Below are positions 7,263 to 16,086 of a stretch of DNA of 64,000 nucleotides, in pieces (the first letter of the stretch is position 1; each line of letters begins with the position of its first letter). The notes beneath the pieces are model-generated. The model had not been told where the DNA came from, did no database searches, and saw only the letters and a list, made by a program, of their open reading frames with translations. The DNA comes from Methylophilaceae bacterium. Lineage in GTDB: Bacteria > Pseudomonadota > Gammaproteobacteria > Burkholderiales > Methylophilaceae. The position numbers and the translations under genes are program-made. Location: positions 1 through 64,000 of the forward strand of contig JAIYBT010000003.1 of the NCBI GenBank assembly GCA_027488395.1, written 5' to 3'.

Positions 7263-10013
7263 CTAATGCGCCGCTTCCCAGTTATTGCCCACGCCCACTT
7301 CCGCCAACAACGGCACTGACAATTGCGCCACGCCTTGCATCAGCAAGGGCAAATGTGTTTTTACTAAATCGAGCTCAGCGTCTGGCACTTCTAACACCAG
7401 TTCATCGTGTACCTGCATAATCAGTTTCGTCTGCAGTTTTTCGTCACGCAGCCACTTGTCCACAGCGATCATGGCGAGTTTGATTAAGTCAGCGGCCGTG
7501 CCTTGCATGGGGGCGTTGATGGCAGCGCGTTCAGCGCCGTTGCGGCGTTGCACGTTGGCGCTACTGATGTCGGGCACCCACAAGCGGCGGCCAAAATAGG
7601 TTTCAACATAGCCTTGTCGTTTGGCTAACGCACGCGTGTTTTCCATATAGGTTTTGACCCCTGGGTAGCGCGCAAAATAGCGTTCGATGTAGTTGGCGGC
7701 AGCACCGCGTTCGATATTCAGGTTTTGCGCTAAACCAAAAGCGCTCATGCCGTAAATTAAGCCAAAGTTGATGACTTTGGCGTAGCGACGTTGTTCGTTG
7801 TCGACCGCGCTACGATCAATGCCAAAAATTTCGGCGGCGGTGGCGCGGTGAATGTCCTCATCATTAGCAAAGGCGCTCAACATGCCAGCGTCTTGTGACA
7901 AATGCGCCATGATACGCAACTCAATTTGCGAATAATCGGCAGACACAATGGTGCAGCCTTGAGGGGCAATAAAGGCTTCACGGATGCGACGGCCTTCAGC
8001 GGTGCGTACCGGAATGTTTTGCAAGTTGGGGTCGCTGCTGGCGAGTCGCCCTGTAATCGCGACGGCTTGATTGTAATTGGTATGTACGCGACCCGTCTGC
8101 GCATTGATCATTCGCGGCAATTTGTCGGTATAGGTTGATTTAAGTTTGGCCAGACTGCGGTGTTCTAAAATCACCTTGGGCAGTGGGTAATCGAGGGCTA
8201 ATTCCTGCAACACATCTTCGTCGGTACTGGGCGCGCCAGACGGCGTTTTTTTCAACGGTTTGATCCCCAATTTACCAAATAAAATTTCTTGTAACTGCTT
8301 GGGAGAGCCTAAGTTGAACGGTTGACCTGCCAACGCAAACGCTTGCTTTTCAATTTCCATCAAGCGTAAGCCGATTTCATTGCTTTGGCGATTCAGCATG
8401 TGGCTATCGATCAGCACGCCATTGCGCTCAATGCGTTGCAATACCAGCATGCTCGGCATTTCAATTTGACTGTAGATAAAATCCAGCTTGGCATCTGCTG
8501 CGATTTGTGGGTACAACGCTTGATGCAATTGCCCGGTAATGTCAGCATCTTCTGCTGCATATTCGGCAGCCACTTCAACCGTCACTTGATTAAACGTCAC
8601 TTGTTTAGCGCCTTTGCCCGCCACGCTCTCAAAGTTAATAGGCGTGATGCCCAAATGGCGAACGCTCAGTTCATCCATGCCGTGGCCTTGGTGGCTTTCG
8701 AGCACGTAGGATTGGAGCAAGGTGTCATGCGCAATGCCTTGCAGGTGTATGCCATGATTGGCTAGCACATGCATGTCGTATTTCAGGTTTTGCCCCACTT
8801 TGCGTATGGTTGGCTGCTCTAATAATGGTTTGAGTTTGTCGAGCGTGGCTTGCAGTGGCAGTTGTTGCGGGGCATCAAAGTAATCGTGCGCGAGCGGAAT
8901 ATAAGCGCCTTCTCCTGCCGCAGTGCTGACTGAAACCCCGACAATTTTTGCGGTCATCGGGTCCAGTGAGGTGGTTTCAGTATCTACGCATAATAAGTCA
9001 GCTTGCTGCATCTTTTGCAGCCATGCATCTAATGCGCTGTCAGTCACAATCGTTGAATATTGACGTGCCGTATTCGCGGTATAGGTCGCTATTTCTGGCA
9101 GGTCTGTGTGGTGGTGTGTGTCTGTGCTTAAGGGTTGCGCATCGTCCCCCATTTTGTCCAACTCCCGCTTCCAGCTTCTAAATTCAAAGCGATCAAACAG
9201 GGTGAGTAGGGTGTTTTTATCAGGCGCTTGCGCAATCAATTCGTTAAAGTGTTCGCGAATGCCAATATCGCAACGGATGGTAATCAGCGCGCGCGCGGTC
9301 GGTAGCCAAGGCAGGGCTTTGCGCAGATTTTCGCCCACCACGCCTTTGATTTGGTCAGCATTGGCCACAATATTATCGAGCGAGCCATATTCTTCTAACC
9401 ATTTGACGGCGGTTTTTGGCCCGACCTTGTCTACGCCTGGCACGTTATCGACGCTATCACCAATCAATACTAAATAATCAATGATTTTGTCAGGCGGAAT
9501 GCCAAATTTTCGGGTGACCCCTGCGATGTCTAATACATCATCGGTTTTTCTAAATGCATCGCGCATGGTGTTCACCACGGTGATTTTATCGTTTACCAGT
9601 TGCGAGATGTCCTTATCGCCAGTCGAAATCACGGTGGCAATGCCTTCGCGCTCCGCTTGTTTCGCCAGTGCGCCAATCACATCGTCCGCTTCCACGCCTT
9701 CTTCAATAATCAATGGCCAGCCCATGGCGCGAATGGTGTCAAACAGGGGTTCGATTTGAACGCGTAAATCGTCTGGCATGGCAGGGCGATTGGCTTTGTA
9801 TTCTGGATAAATGTCATCTCTAAAGGTCTTGCCTTTGGCATCAAACACGCAGGCGCTGTATTCGGAGGGGTAATCTTTGTGCAGACGGCGCAACATATTA
9901 AGCACGCCTTGAATTGCACCCACTGGTTCATTGGCGGAGTTGCGTAAATCTGGCATGGCGTGAAAAGCACGGTAGAGGTAACTAGAACCGTCTACTAGCA
10001 GCAATCGTTTCAT
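7263..10013 (-). CDS. polA: DNA polymerase I
   Basis: A 916-residue repair and Okazaki-fragment-processing polymerase with all three domains: 5'-3' nuclease (about 1-290, opening RLLLVDGSSYLYRAFHA), 3'-5' exonuclease (from LLCVDTETTSLDP, keeping the DTET acidic residues, so proofreading looks intact) and family A polymerase (motif A VSADYSQIELR, motif B region GLIYGMSAFGL, motif C VHDELVLEV). Start 10013 gives the standard opening; an ATG four codons upstream is possible. It is divergent from the LOG gene. Confidence 0.97.
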   Translation of the reverse strand: MKRLLLVDGSSYLYRAFHAMPDLRNSANEPVGAIQGVLNMLRRLHKDYPSEYSACVFDAKGKTFRDDIYPEYKANRPAMPDDLRVQIEPLFDTIRAMGWPLIIEEGVEADDVIGALAKQAEREGIATVISTGDKDISQLVNDKITVVNTMRDAFRKTDDVLDIAGVTRKFGIPPDKIIDYLVLIGDSVDNVPGVDKVGPKTAVKWLEEYGSLDNIVANADQIKGVVGENLRKALPWLPTARALITIRCDIGIREHFNELIAQAPDKNTLLTLFDRFEFRSWKRELDKMGDDAQPLSTDTHHHTDLPEIATYTANTARQYSTIVTDSALDAWLQKMQQADLLCVDTETTSLDPMTAKIVGVSVSTAAGEGAYIPLAHDYFDAPQQLPLQATLDKLKPLLEQPTIRKVGQNLKYDMHVLANHGIHLQGIAHDTLLQSYVLESHQGHGMDELSVRHLGITPINFESVAGKGAKQVTFNQVTVEVAAEYAAEDADITGQLHQALYPQIAADAKLDFIYSQIEMPSMLVLQRIERNGVLIDSHMLNRQSNEIGLRLMEIEKQAFALAGQPFNLGSPKQLQEILFGKLGIKPLKKTPSGAPSTDEDVLQELALDYPLPKVILEHRSLAKLKSTYTDKLPRMINAQTGRVHTNYNQAVAITGRLASSDPNLQNIPVRTAEGRRIREAFIAPQGCTIVSADYSQIELRIMAHLSQDAGMLSAFANDEDIHRATAAEIFGIDRSAVDNEQRRYAKVINFGLIYGMSAFGLAQNLNIERGAAANYIERYFARYPGVKTYMENTRALAKRQGYVETYFGRRLWVPDISSANVQRRNGAERAAINAPMQGTAADLIKLAMIAVDKWLRDEKLQTKLIMQVHDELVLEVPDAELDLVKTHLPLLMQGVAQLSVPLLAEVGVGNNWEAAH

Positions 10014-10109
10014 CGAAGTTCTCATTCATCATTAACTGCGCTATTTTACGCAATTAAAAGCCACTTCATGTACACTAATTTGCGTGTTAAACCTTTGAGA
10101 GAATGCTGG

Positions 10110-10835
10110 ATGAATTCAAGAAAATTGCCACCCATGGTCGAGCCTGAACTGCTCAATGGAGATTCTGCCAACCACGAAGCTTGGCATGCATTTGAAATCA
10201 TGTCTGAGTTTGTGGGGGCTACCGAAAACCTTAAGGCCATCACCCCTGCCGTGTCTATATTTGGCAGTGCCCGCACCAAACCCGATCATCCTTATTACAG
10301 CCTCACCGAAGAAATCGCACGCCAACTGTCAGATGCTGGCTTTAGTGTCATTTCTGGCGGTGGGCCAGGCATCATGGAGGCCGCCAATAAAGGCGCGTTT
10401 CCTGGCAAAGGCGCCAGTATTGGTCTGAATATCAAATTGCCATTTGAGCAGCAAGGCAATCCGTATCAGGACATCGGCATTAACTTTAAGTATTTCTTTA
10501 TGCGTAAAGTGATGTTTGTGAAGTATGCCAGTGCCTATGTGGTGATGCCGGGCGGCTTTGGCACGTTGGATGAATTGATGGAGGCGATGACCTTGGTGCA
10601 AACGGGCAAGTCACGCCAAATTCCAATCATTTTGGTGGGTCGTCAATTTTGGGCGGGCTTACTGGATTGGTTACGCGATACGCTGGTGGCGGAGGGCATG
10701 GCCTCAGAAGCTGATTTGGCCTTGATGCAGGTGATTGATGAACCCAAGCACATTGTCGAAGCGATTTTTAAGCATTATGAAGCGACCGGCTTTGAGCTCA
10801 CGCCAGCGGAACGCAAAATGCAACTTTATTTATGA
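10110..10835 (+). CDS. LOG family protein (TIGR00730-type nucleoside-5'-monophosphate phosphoribohydrolase)
   Basis: A 241-residue Rossmann-type protein with the two LOG-family signatures, GGGPGIMEA and PGGFGTLDE. Family members hydrolyse nucleotide or cytokinin monophosphates to base and ribose-5-phosphate; many bacterial ones were formerly called lysine decarboxylases by mistake. ATG 10110 is preferred because a GAGAG sequence precedes it and the residues added from 10068 look unlike the family. It is followed by the DUF2782 gene. Confidence 0.88.
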   Translation: MNSRKLPPMVEPELLNGDSANHEAWHAFEIMSEFVGATENLKAITPAVSIFGSARTKPDHPYYSLTEEIARQLSDAGFSVISGGGPGIMEAANKGAFPGKGASIGLNIKLPFEQQGNPYQDIGINFKYFFMRKVMFVKYASAYVVMPGGFGTLDELMEAMTLVQTGKSRQIPIILVGRQFWAGLLDWLRDTLVAEGMASEADLALMQVIDEPKHIVEAIFKHYEATGFELTPAERKMQLYL

Positions 10836-10906
10836 TTGCAAGCCCCTTGCCATCTTGTTGTCACGGGTATTTTGCTAAAATGACGGTTCTTTCTAAGGAG
10901 TTTGCC

Positions 10907-11257
10907 ATGACGAACATCATCCGTATGGGTTTTATCAGCATGATGCTGTTCAGTGCAGGCTTAACACTGCCTGTAGTAGCGGCCACACCCAGTGACGCTG
11001 AATTGCTAGAGGAGATTCCCTCACCACCAAAAGTGATCGAAGGCCAACCCATCGATAAGCCATCTATCAATAAGCGCAAAGAAGCCGATAACGACATTGA
11101 AGAATACAGTATGAACGGCGAGGTTTACATGGTGAAAGTCACCCCGCCAAATGGTAAATCGTATTACTTGCATCGCGAAGACCGTGATGGCGCTTGGGTC
11201 AATGATGGCCCGACGCGTCCGATGTCGGTGCCAAAATGGATCTTGTTCCGCTTTTAA
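10907..11257 (+). CDS. DUF2782 exported protein
   Basis: A 116-residue protein with an N-terminal signal peptide (hydrophobic stretch ending at about VVAATPSDA) and a small soluble domain with an EYSMNGEVYMVKVTPPNGKSYY-like beta core and a WILFRF end; it matches DUF2782, function unknown. AAGGAG at 10895-10900 sits seven bases before ATG 10907, which decides this start over an in-frame ATG at 10832. In many Betaproteobacteria this gene lies between polA and thrB, as it does here. Confidence 0.85.
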   Translation: MTNIIRMGFISMMLFSAGLTLPVVAATPSDAELLEEIPSPPKVIEGQPIDKPSINKRKEADNDIEEYSMNGEVYMVKVTPPNGKSYYLHREDRDGAWVNDGPTRPMSVPKWILFRF

Positions 11258-11296
11258 TCAACGCTTGCTTAGCCTTGCGTCTGTTGGTCTAACCTT

Positions 11297-12223
11297 ATGT
11301 CTGTGTTTACTACGCTCAATTTAGAAGAAGTCCGTCAATGGTTAATGCCGTTCAACCTCGGTGAATTGCAAACCTTGCGCGGCATTGCCGCTGGCATCAC
11401 CAACACCAACTATTTTGTCGAGACCGATCAAGCACGTTATGTGCTCACCGTGTTCGAAAAAAATGATTTTGATGAGCTGCCCTATTTTGTGCAACTGATG
11501 ACGCATTTGTCCGCCCATGGCGTCGCGTGCCCAGCGCCCATCATGGATCAGGCGGGCGTTGCTTTGCGACGGATTCACGGCAAACCCGCTCTGATGGTGA
11601 GTTGTCTTAAAGGCAGTGATGTCCATCAACCCAATCAAACGCAAATTGAAGCCGTCGCCAGCACGCTCGCAAAAATGCACTTGGCGGGGTTGGATTTTCA
11701 TGCGCAATCTCACAATCAGCGTGGACAAGGCTGGCGCGTGATGACCGCTCAACAAGTAATGCCTAAGCTCTCCCCCGTGCAACAACATTTGCTACAAGAA
11801 GAACTGCAATTTCAACATGGCTTAGATTTATCGGCTTTGCCGCATGGCGTGATTCACGGCGATTTGTTCCGTGACAATGTATTGTTTGATGGCGATCACT
11901 TAGGTGGGTTTATTGATTTTTATTATGCCTGCCACGACGTGTTGGCCTACGATGTCGCCATTGCGGTGAATGAATGGTGCGTGGATGCAGCGGGCATGCT
12001 GGTGGATGATAAATTAAGTGCTTTTTTAAATGCTTACCAAGCACAGCGCCCCTTTACTGCCCTAGAAAAAGCGCACTGGCCAGATTTGCTTAGACGCGCG
12101 GCCTTGCGTTTTTGGCTATCTCGTCTGTATGATTTTTATTTTCCCGTGGCGGGTGAGCTCACCCATGCAAAAGACCCGAGCCATTTCGAGCGCGTGCTGC
12201 TTCATCGCAAAGCCTTGTATTAA
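11297..12223 (+). CDS. thrB: Homoserine kinase (APH-fold type)
   Basis: Phosphorylates homoserine in threonine synthesis. This 308-residue form belongs to the aminoglycoside-phosphotransferase fold used in Betaproteobacteria and pseudomonads, not the GHMP kinase of enterics. Visible motifs are the N-lobe GIAAGITNTNY, the catalytic loop VIHGDLFRDNVLF and the metal-binding FIDFYYACHD. It sits 39 bases after the DUF2782 gene and before the BPSS1780 membrane protein, so it is probably in one transcript with them. Confidence 0.95.
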   Translation: MSVFTTLNLEEVRQWLMPFNLGELQTLRGIAAGITNTNYFVETDQARYVLTVFEKNDFDELPYFVQLMTHLSAHGVACPAPIMDQAGVALRRIHGKPALMVSCLKGSDVHQPNQTQIEAVASTLAKMHLAGLDFHAQSHNQRGQGWRVMTAQQVMPKLSPVQQHLLQEELQFQHGLDLSALPHGVIHGDLFRDNVLFDGDHLGGFIDFYYACHDVLAYDVAIAVNEWCVDAAGMLVDDKLSAFLNAYQAQRPFTALEKAHWPDLLRRAALRFWLSRLYDFYFPVAGELTHAKDPSHFERVLLHRKALY

Positions 12224-12252
12224 ATCGCGCACATTATCTGTTAGGAAAACGA

Positions 12253-13038
12253 ATGACTGAAACCGAATCACAACGTGGCCTGCGCTGGGTGCGCGAGAGT
12301 ATTGCCTTGTTTAAAACGCAACCGCATGTATGGATGCTGTGGTCACTGGCGTATATCGTGTTGTTTATGGTGTTGCCATCTTTGCCGCACATGGGGTTTT
12401 TAGGCTTGTTAACCGTCGTGTTCTGGCCCGTGGTCATGGCGTTTATTGTCTTGCTGTATCGCCAACGCGACCTCAGCCAACAGATCGATGCAAATGTCGT
12501 CATCACGCAACTGCAGCCGCACATCAAAACATTGGCGCTGTTTGGTCTTAGTTGTTTGGCCTACGCGGTGATTGCCACTTATTTTCTAAGCAGTGATATG
12601 GCCGCGCTGGTGGCGCAAGCCCCACGTAAAGCCGGCATGACAGAATCACAAACCACCTTGTTTATTGAGACAGCCCTTACCTTATTGGTCAAAGTGTTGT
12701 TACTGTTATTGCCTTTGTTTATTGCAACCTGGTTTTCGCCCATGCTCATTACACTCAATGGCTACCCGATGATCAAAGCAATTAAATCGAGTATTGCCGG
12801 CATGCTGCAATACACTGCGGCAATGGGCGTATCTTGGCTGGTGATGACGGCTGGCATGCTGACCATCATGCTGGGGTTAGGCTTGGTGATTGGTGTATTG
12901 AGCCAACTGATTCCGATGTTGGCGCAATTATTGATGCCTTTGTTGGTGTTTGCCGCCTTACTGATGATTAATGCCTTGATGTTTGCCTTTCAATACATCA
13001 CCTACAAAGAAGTATTTAAAGCGGCGCCAGTGGTTTAA
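12253..13038 (+). CDS. BPSS1780-family membrane protein
   Basis: A 261-residue integral membrane protein with about six hydrophobic segments, beginning with a cytoplasmic GLRWVRESIALFKTQP stretch that marks the BPSS1780 family of unknown function. It has an AGGA ribosome-binding site and follows thrB by 29 bases. The transcript ends at the hairpin at 13061-13088. Confidence 0.8.
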   Translation: MTETESQRGLRWVRESIALFKTQPHVWMLWSLAYIVLFMVLPSLPHMGFLGLLTVVFWPVVMAFIVLLYRQRDLSQQIDANVVITQLQPHIKTLALFGLSCLAYAVIATYFLSSDMAALVAQAPRKAGMTESQTTLFIETALTLLVKVLLLLLPLFIATWFSPMLITLNGYPMIKAIKSSIAGMLQYTAAMGVSWLVMTAGMLTIMLGLGLVIGVLSQLIPMLAQLLMPLLVFAALLMINALMFAFQYITYKEVFKAAPVV

Positions 13039-13060
13039 AGCTACCAACGGTTGGGCATCC

Positions 13061-13088
13061 AAAAAACCGCATTTGAATGAGGTTTTTT
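13061..13088. terminator. Bidirectional Rho-independent terminator
   Basis: AAAAAACC at 13061-13068 pairs with GGTTTTTT at 13081-13088, with inner CATT/AATG pairing after one mismatch. A- and T-tracts on both sides let it serve the BPSS1780 gene (plus) and uvrD (minus), which converge here. Confidence 0.8.
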
Positions 13089-13124
13089 AACGTTTAAAGT
13101 ACATTTTACTCAGAATAAAGCGCG

Positions 13125-15305
13125 TTAGACTTTCTCTAACTTAGCGTATTCCAGCATCAGCGTTTTCAATCCACTGCTGCCAAAATTGATCTTCACTGCT
13201 AAATCGCTGGCATTGCCCTCGTAGCTGACCACCACGCCTTCACCAAACTTCACATGGCGCACTGATTGCCCAATCTTAAACGGGTAGCTGGTGGAGGTGC
13301 TTTGTATGGCGCTTTGTTGGCCTGTATATTGGCCACCTGCGCTGACGCTTCTGGCCGTGGGTTTGCTGTTTAACCGTTTGGTGAGGCCCTCGGGGATTTC
13401 ATCCAAAAAGCGTGAAGCAATGCCGTAACGCACTTGACCGTGCAACATGCGACTTTGCGCATAACTCAAATACAGGCGTTGTCGCGCGCGGGTCACGGCC
13501 ACATACATCAAGCGACGTTCTTCTTCTAAGCCACCATTTTCATAGGCAGCTTGCTCGTGGGGAAATAAGCCTTCCTCAACCCCGCTGATAAACACACTGT
13601 GAAACTCCAACCCTTTGGCGGCGTGCACGGTCATCAATTGCAAGGCTTCATGGCCGAGTACCGCTTGGTGATCCCCTGCTTCTAAGCTGGCATGGTTTAA
13701 AAATTGGGTGAGCAGGTCGGCATCTTCCTCCATATTGTGGTGGTTGCCTAAATCTTGCTTACTAAACGCCACAGCGGCAGTGACCAATTCTTTTAAGTTT
13801 TCAATGCGGTCTTCACCTTCTTTGTCATTTTGATAATGGGCCATTAACCCACTCTGACTGGTCACTAATTCGGCGACCTCACCTAAGCTAATGCCATAGG
13901 CTTGATCGATCATGTGCCGTATCAGTGCGACAAACCCCTCAATGCCTTTGCCACCCAAGCGACCTTCACCCACCTTGTTAATTGCGGCTTGCCATAAGCT
14001 ACATTCGTTTTGGCGGGCGGCTTCTTGCAATTGTTCGAGGCTGCGGGCGCCGATGCCGCGTGGTGGAAAGTTGATGATTCTGAGCAAAGCGGTATCGTCA
14101 TTGGCGTTACCCATCAAGCGCAAATAAGCGAGGGCATGCTTGACTTCGGCACGTTCAAAAAAGCGTAAGCCGCCATAGACGCGGTAGGGAATATTGGCCG
14201 AAAACAGCGTATGTTCCAAAATCCGTGATTGCGCATTGCTGCGGTAGAGCAACGCAATCTCCCCCAAAGGCACGCCTTCTTTTTGCAACATATTCACTTC
14301 ATCCACAATATATTGCGCTTCGTCAGTATCGTTGTAAGCATCGTAAATACGAATCGGCTCGCCTTTGCCCGCCGAGGTCCATAAATTTTTACCTAAGCGA
14401 TTTTGGTTGTGGGCGATGATGGCATTGGCAGCGTCTAAAATATTGCTATGCGAGCGATAGTTTTCTTCTAGCTTCACCACATTTTGCACATTAAACTCGC
14501 GTTGAAAATCACTCATGTTGCCGATACGTGCGCCACGGAACGCATAAATGCTTTGGTCGTCATCACCCACTGCAAAAATACTGTTATGCGCGCCGCCTAG
14601 TAGCTTGAGCCATAAATATTGTAGGCGGTTGGTATCTTGAAACTCGTCGACCAAAATATATTGAAAGCGCTGCTGATAATGGGCGCGAATATGCGGCTCT
14701 CGTTCCAGTAATTCATAGCAGCGCAATAACAGTTCGGCAAAGTCCGTCACACCTTCTCGGTTACATTGCTGATCGTAAGCGGCGTAAATTTCGCGTAATT
14801 TTTGGCTGTGGCCGTCATAGGCATCGACGCGCTCTGCCCGTAAACCTTCTTCTTTGCAGCTATTGATGTAGCCCATCACCTGTTTAGGCGGATATTTTTC
14901 GTCATCCACCTGCATGACTTTCATCACGCGTTTGATGGCGGATAATTGGTCTGCGGTATCGAGGATTTGAAACGTATTCGGTAAGCCTGCTTCGCGATAA
15001 TGCGCGCGCAACAAACGGTTACAAAGGCCATGAAACGTCCCTGCCCACATGCCACGGGTATTAATCGGCAACATGCTCGTTAAACGGGTGAGCATTTCTT
15101 TGGCCGCTTTATTGGTAAAAGTCACCGCCATCATGCCCATGGGTGAGGCCTGTCCAGTTTGGATTAACCACGCGATGCGGGTCGTAAGCACCCGTGTTTT
15201 GCCACTGCCAGCACCCGCTAAAATCAGGGCGGAGACATGCGGCAAGGTAACGGCTTGCAGTTGTTTATCGTTTAAACCTTGGAGGAGAGAAGTATCGTTT
15301 TGCAT
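13125..15305 (-). CDS. uvrD: DNA helicase II (UvrD/PcrA)
   Basis: A 726-residue superfamily 1A 3'-5' helicase for excision and mismatch repair. It shows Walker A AGAGSGKTRVLT near residue 35, motif II VDEFQDTN, motif III DDDQSIYAFRGA and motif V LMTVHAAKGLEF. A C-terminal tudor-like tail (GQSVRHVKFGEGVVVSYEG) is the region known to contact RNA polymerase. Start 15305 gives the normal MQNDTSLLQGLNDKQLQAV opening; a 45-residue upstream extension to 15440 is unlikely because it runs into the small-RNA region. Confidence 0.95.
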   Translation of the reverse strand: MQNDTSLLQGLNDKQLQAVTLPHVSALILAGAGSGKTRVLTTRIAWLIQTGQASPMGMMAVTFTNKAAKEMLTRLTSMLPINTRGMWAGTFHGLCNRLLRAHYREAGLPNTFQILDTADQLSAIKRVMKVMQVDDEKYPPKQVMGYINSCKEEGLRAERVDAYDGHSQKLREIYAAYDQQCNREGVTDFAELLLRCYELLEREPHIRAHYQQRFQYILVDEFQDTNRLQYLWLKLLGGAHNSIFAVGDDDQSIYAFRGARIGNMSDFQREFNVQNVVKLEENYRSHSNILDAANAIIAHNQNRLGKNLWTSAGKGEPIRIYDAYNDTDEAQYIVDEVNMLQKEGVPLGEIALLYRSNAQSRILEHTLFSANIPYRVYGGLRFFERAEVKHALAYLRLMGNANDDTALLRIINFPPRGIGARSLEQLQEAARQNECSLWQAAINKVGEGRLGGKGIEGFVALIRHMIDQAYGISLGEVAELVTSQSGLMAHYQNDKEGEDRIENLKELVTAAVAFSKQDLGNHHNMEEDADLLTQFLNHASLEAGDHQAVLGHEALQLMTVHAAKGLEFHSVFISGVEEGLFPHEQAAYENGGLEEERRLMYVAVTRARQRLYLSYAQSRMLHGQVRYGIASRFLDEIPEGLTKRLNSKPTARSVSAGGQYTGQQSAIQSTSTSYPFKIGQSVRHVKFGEGVVVSYEGNASDLAVKINFGSSGLKTLMLEYAKLEKV

Positions 15306-15424
15306 AATTTCTATTATCGCATGCTTGTACAGGCTTGGCTTTTGGCCATGCAATTTTAGCGTGCGGCCAGGGTGATACGCGCGCTGCGCTGAACTTTTAA
15401 AGTCACCACATGCTCCTAGCAATA

Positions 15425-15523
15425 CGATGATGCGAATCATCTTTCCGCTTCTTTCCTCCCTGAGCGGAAGCCTTTACGATGAGGCCTGTTGCCCCGGTTT
15501 ACCCTTAACCGGGGCTTTTTTTG
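15425..15523 (+). ncRNA. Candidate small RNA with anti-Shine-Dalgarno loop
   Basis: A stem-loop, TTCCGCT (15443-15449) with AGCGGAA (15463-15469), displays a 13-nt loop containing TTTCCTCCC, complementary to a Shine-Dalgarno sequence. After a linker comes a strong terminator: 15491-15499 pairs perfectly with 15507-15515, then seven T (15516-15522). The T-tract is on the plus strand only, while uvrD and trmL on either side run minus, so neither gene explains the terminator. The arrangement recalls the betaproteobacterial anti-SD 'toxic small RNA' family (Rfam RF02278, from memory, unverified). The 5' end is approximate. Confidence 0.7.
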
Positions 15524-15543
15524 TCTATAACATTTGCAGGTAT

Positions 15544-16008
15544 CTAAACACCTTGATTAAATCCAATTTGGCGCCAGGCTTCGTATAGCAAAATAGCGGC
15601 AGAGTTTGATAGGTTTAAACTGCGGCTTTGCGGCAACATGGGTAAACGCACCCGTTGTTCGGCTGGAAATGTTGCCCGAATATCCTCGGGTAAGCCTCGC
15701 GTTTCGGGGCCAAACACAAACACATCTTCATCTTGAAACTGGAGGTCGGTGTAGCGTGTGCTGCCTTTGGTTGTGAGCGCAAACATGCGTTTGCCTACCA
15801 GCGCTTCCAAACATTGTGGCCAGTCTTCATACACGGTGAGGGTGGCGTATTCGTGATAATCCAAGCCGGCGCGTTTGAGTTGTTTGTCCTCTAAACTAAA
15901 GCCTAGCGGTTTAACCAAGTGTAATTTTGCGCCTGCGTTGGCACATAGGCGAATAATGTTGCCTGTATTAGGCGGAATTTCTGGTTCAAAAAGCACAATA
16001 TGAAACAT
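15544..16008 (-). CDS. trmL: tRNA (cytidine(34)-2'-O)-methyltransferase
   Basis: SPOUT-class methyltransferase of 154 residues that 2'-O-methylates the wobble base of tRNA-Leu species using SAM. It shows the N-terminal PEIPPNTGNIIRLCANAGA region and the trefoil-knot motifs FGPETRGLP and RSLNLSNSAAILLYEAWRQ. Length is normal for TrmL. It is transcribed toward the candidate small RNA and diverges from the MSHA locus. Confidence 0.95.
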   Translation of the reverse strand: MFHIVLFEPEIPPNTGNIIRLCANAGAKLHLVKPLGFSLEDKQLKRAGLDYHEYATLTVYEDWPQCLEALVGKRMFALTTKGSTRYTDLQFQDEDVFVFGPETRGLPEDIRATFPAEQRVRLPMLPQSRSLNLSNSAAILLYEAWRQIGFNQGV

Positions 16009-16086
16009 GTTAGGGGCTCTATTTGTCAGCGAAAACGGTAATAGCAGATGATATGATAGAACAGATTGAATCTATTTGAGAGTGTT

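Noticed and set aside
15491-15523. Hairpin as a terminator for uvrD or trmL
   Set aside because: The T-tract is on the plus strand only, whereas both genes are on the minus strand.
16023-16057. Sigma-70 promoter for mshE (TTGTCA and TATGAT)
   Set aside because: The boxes are 23 bases apart, too far for a normal promoter.
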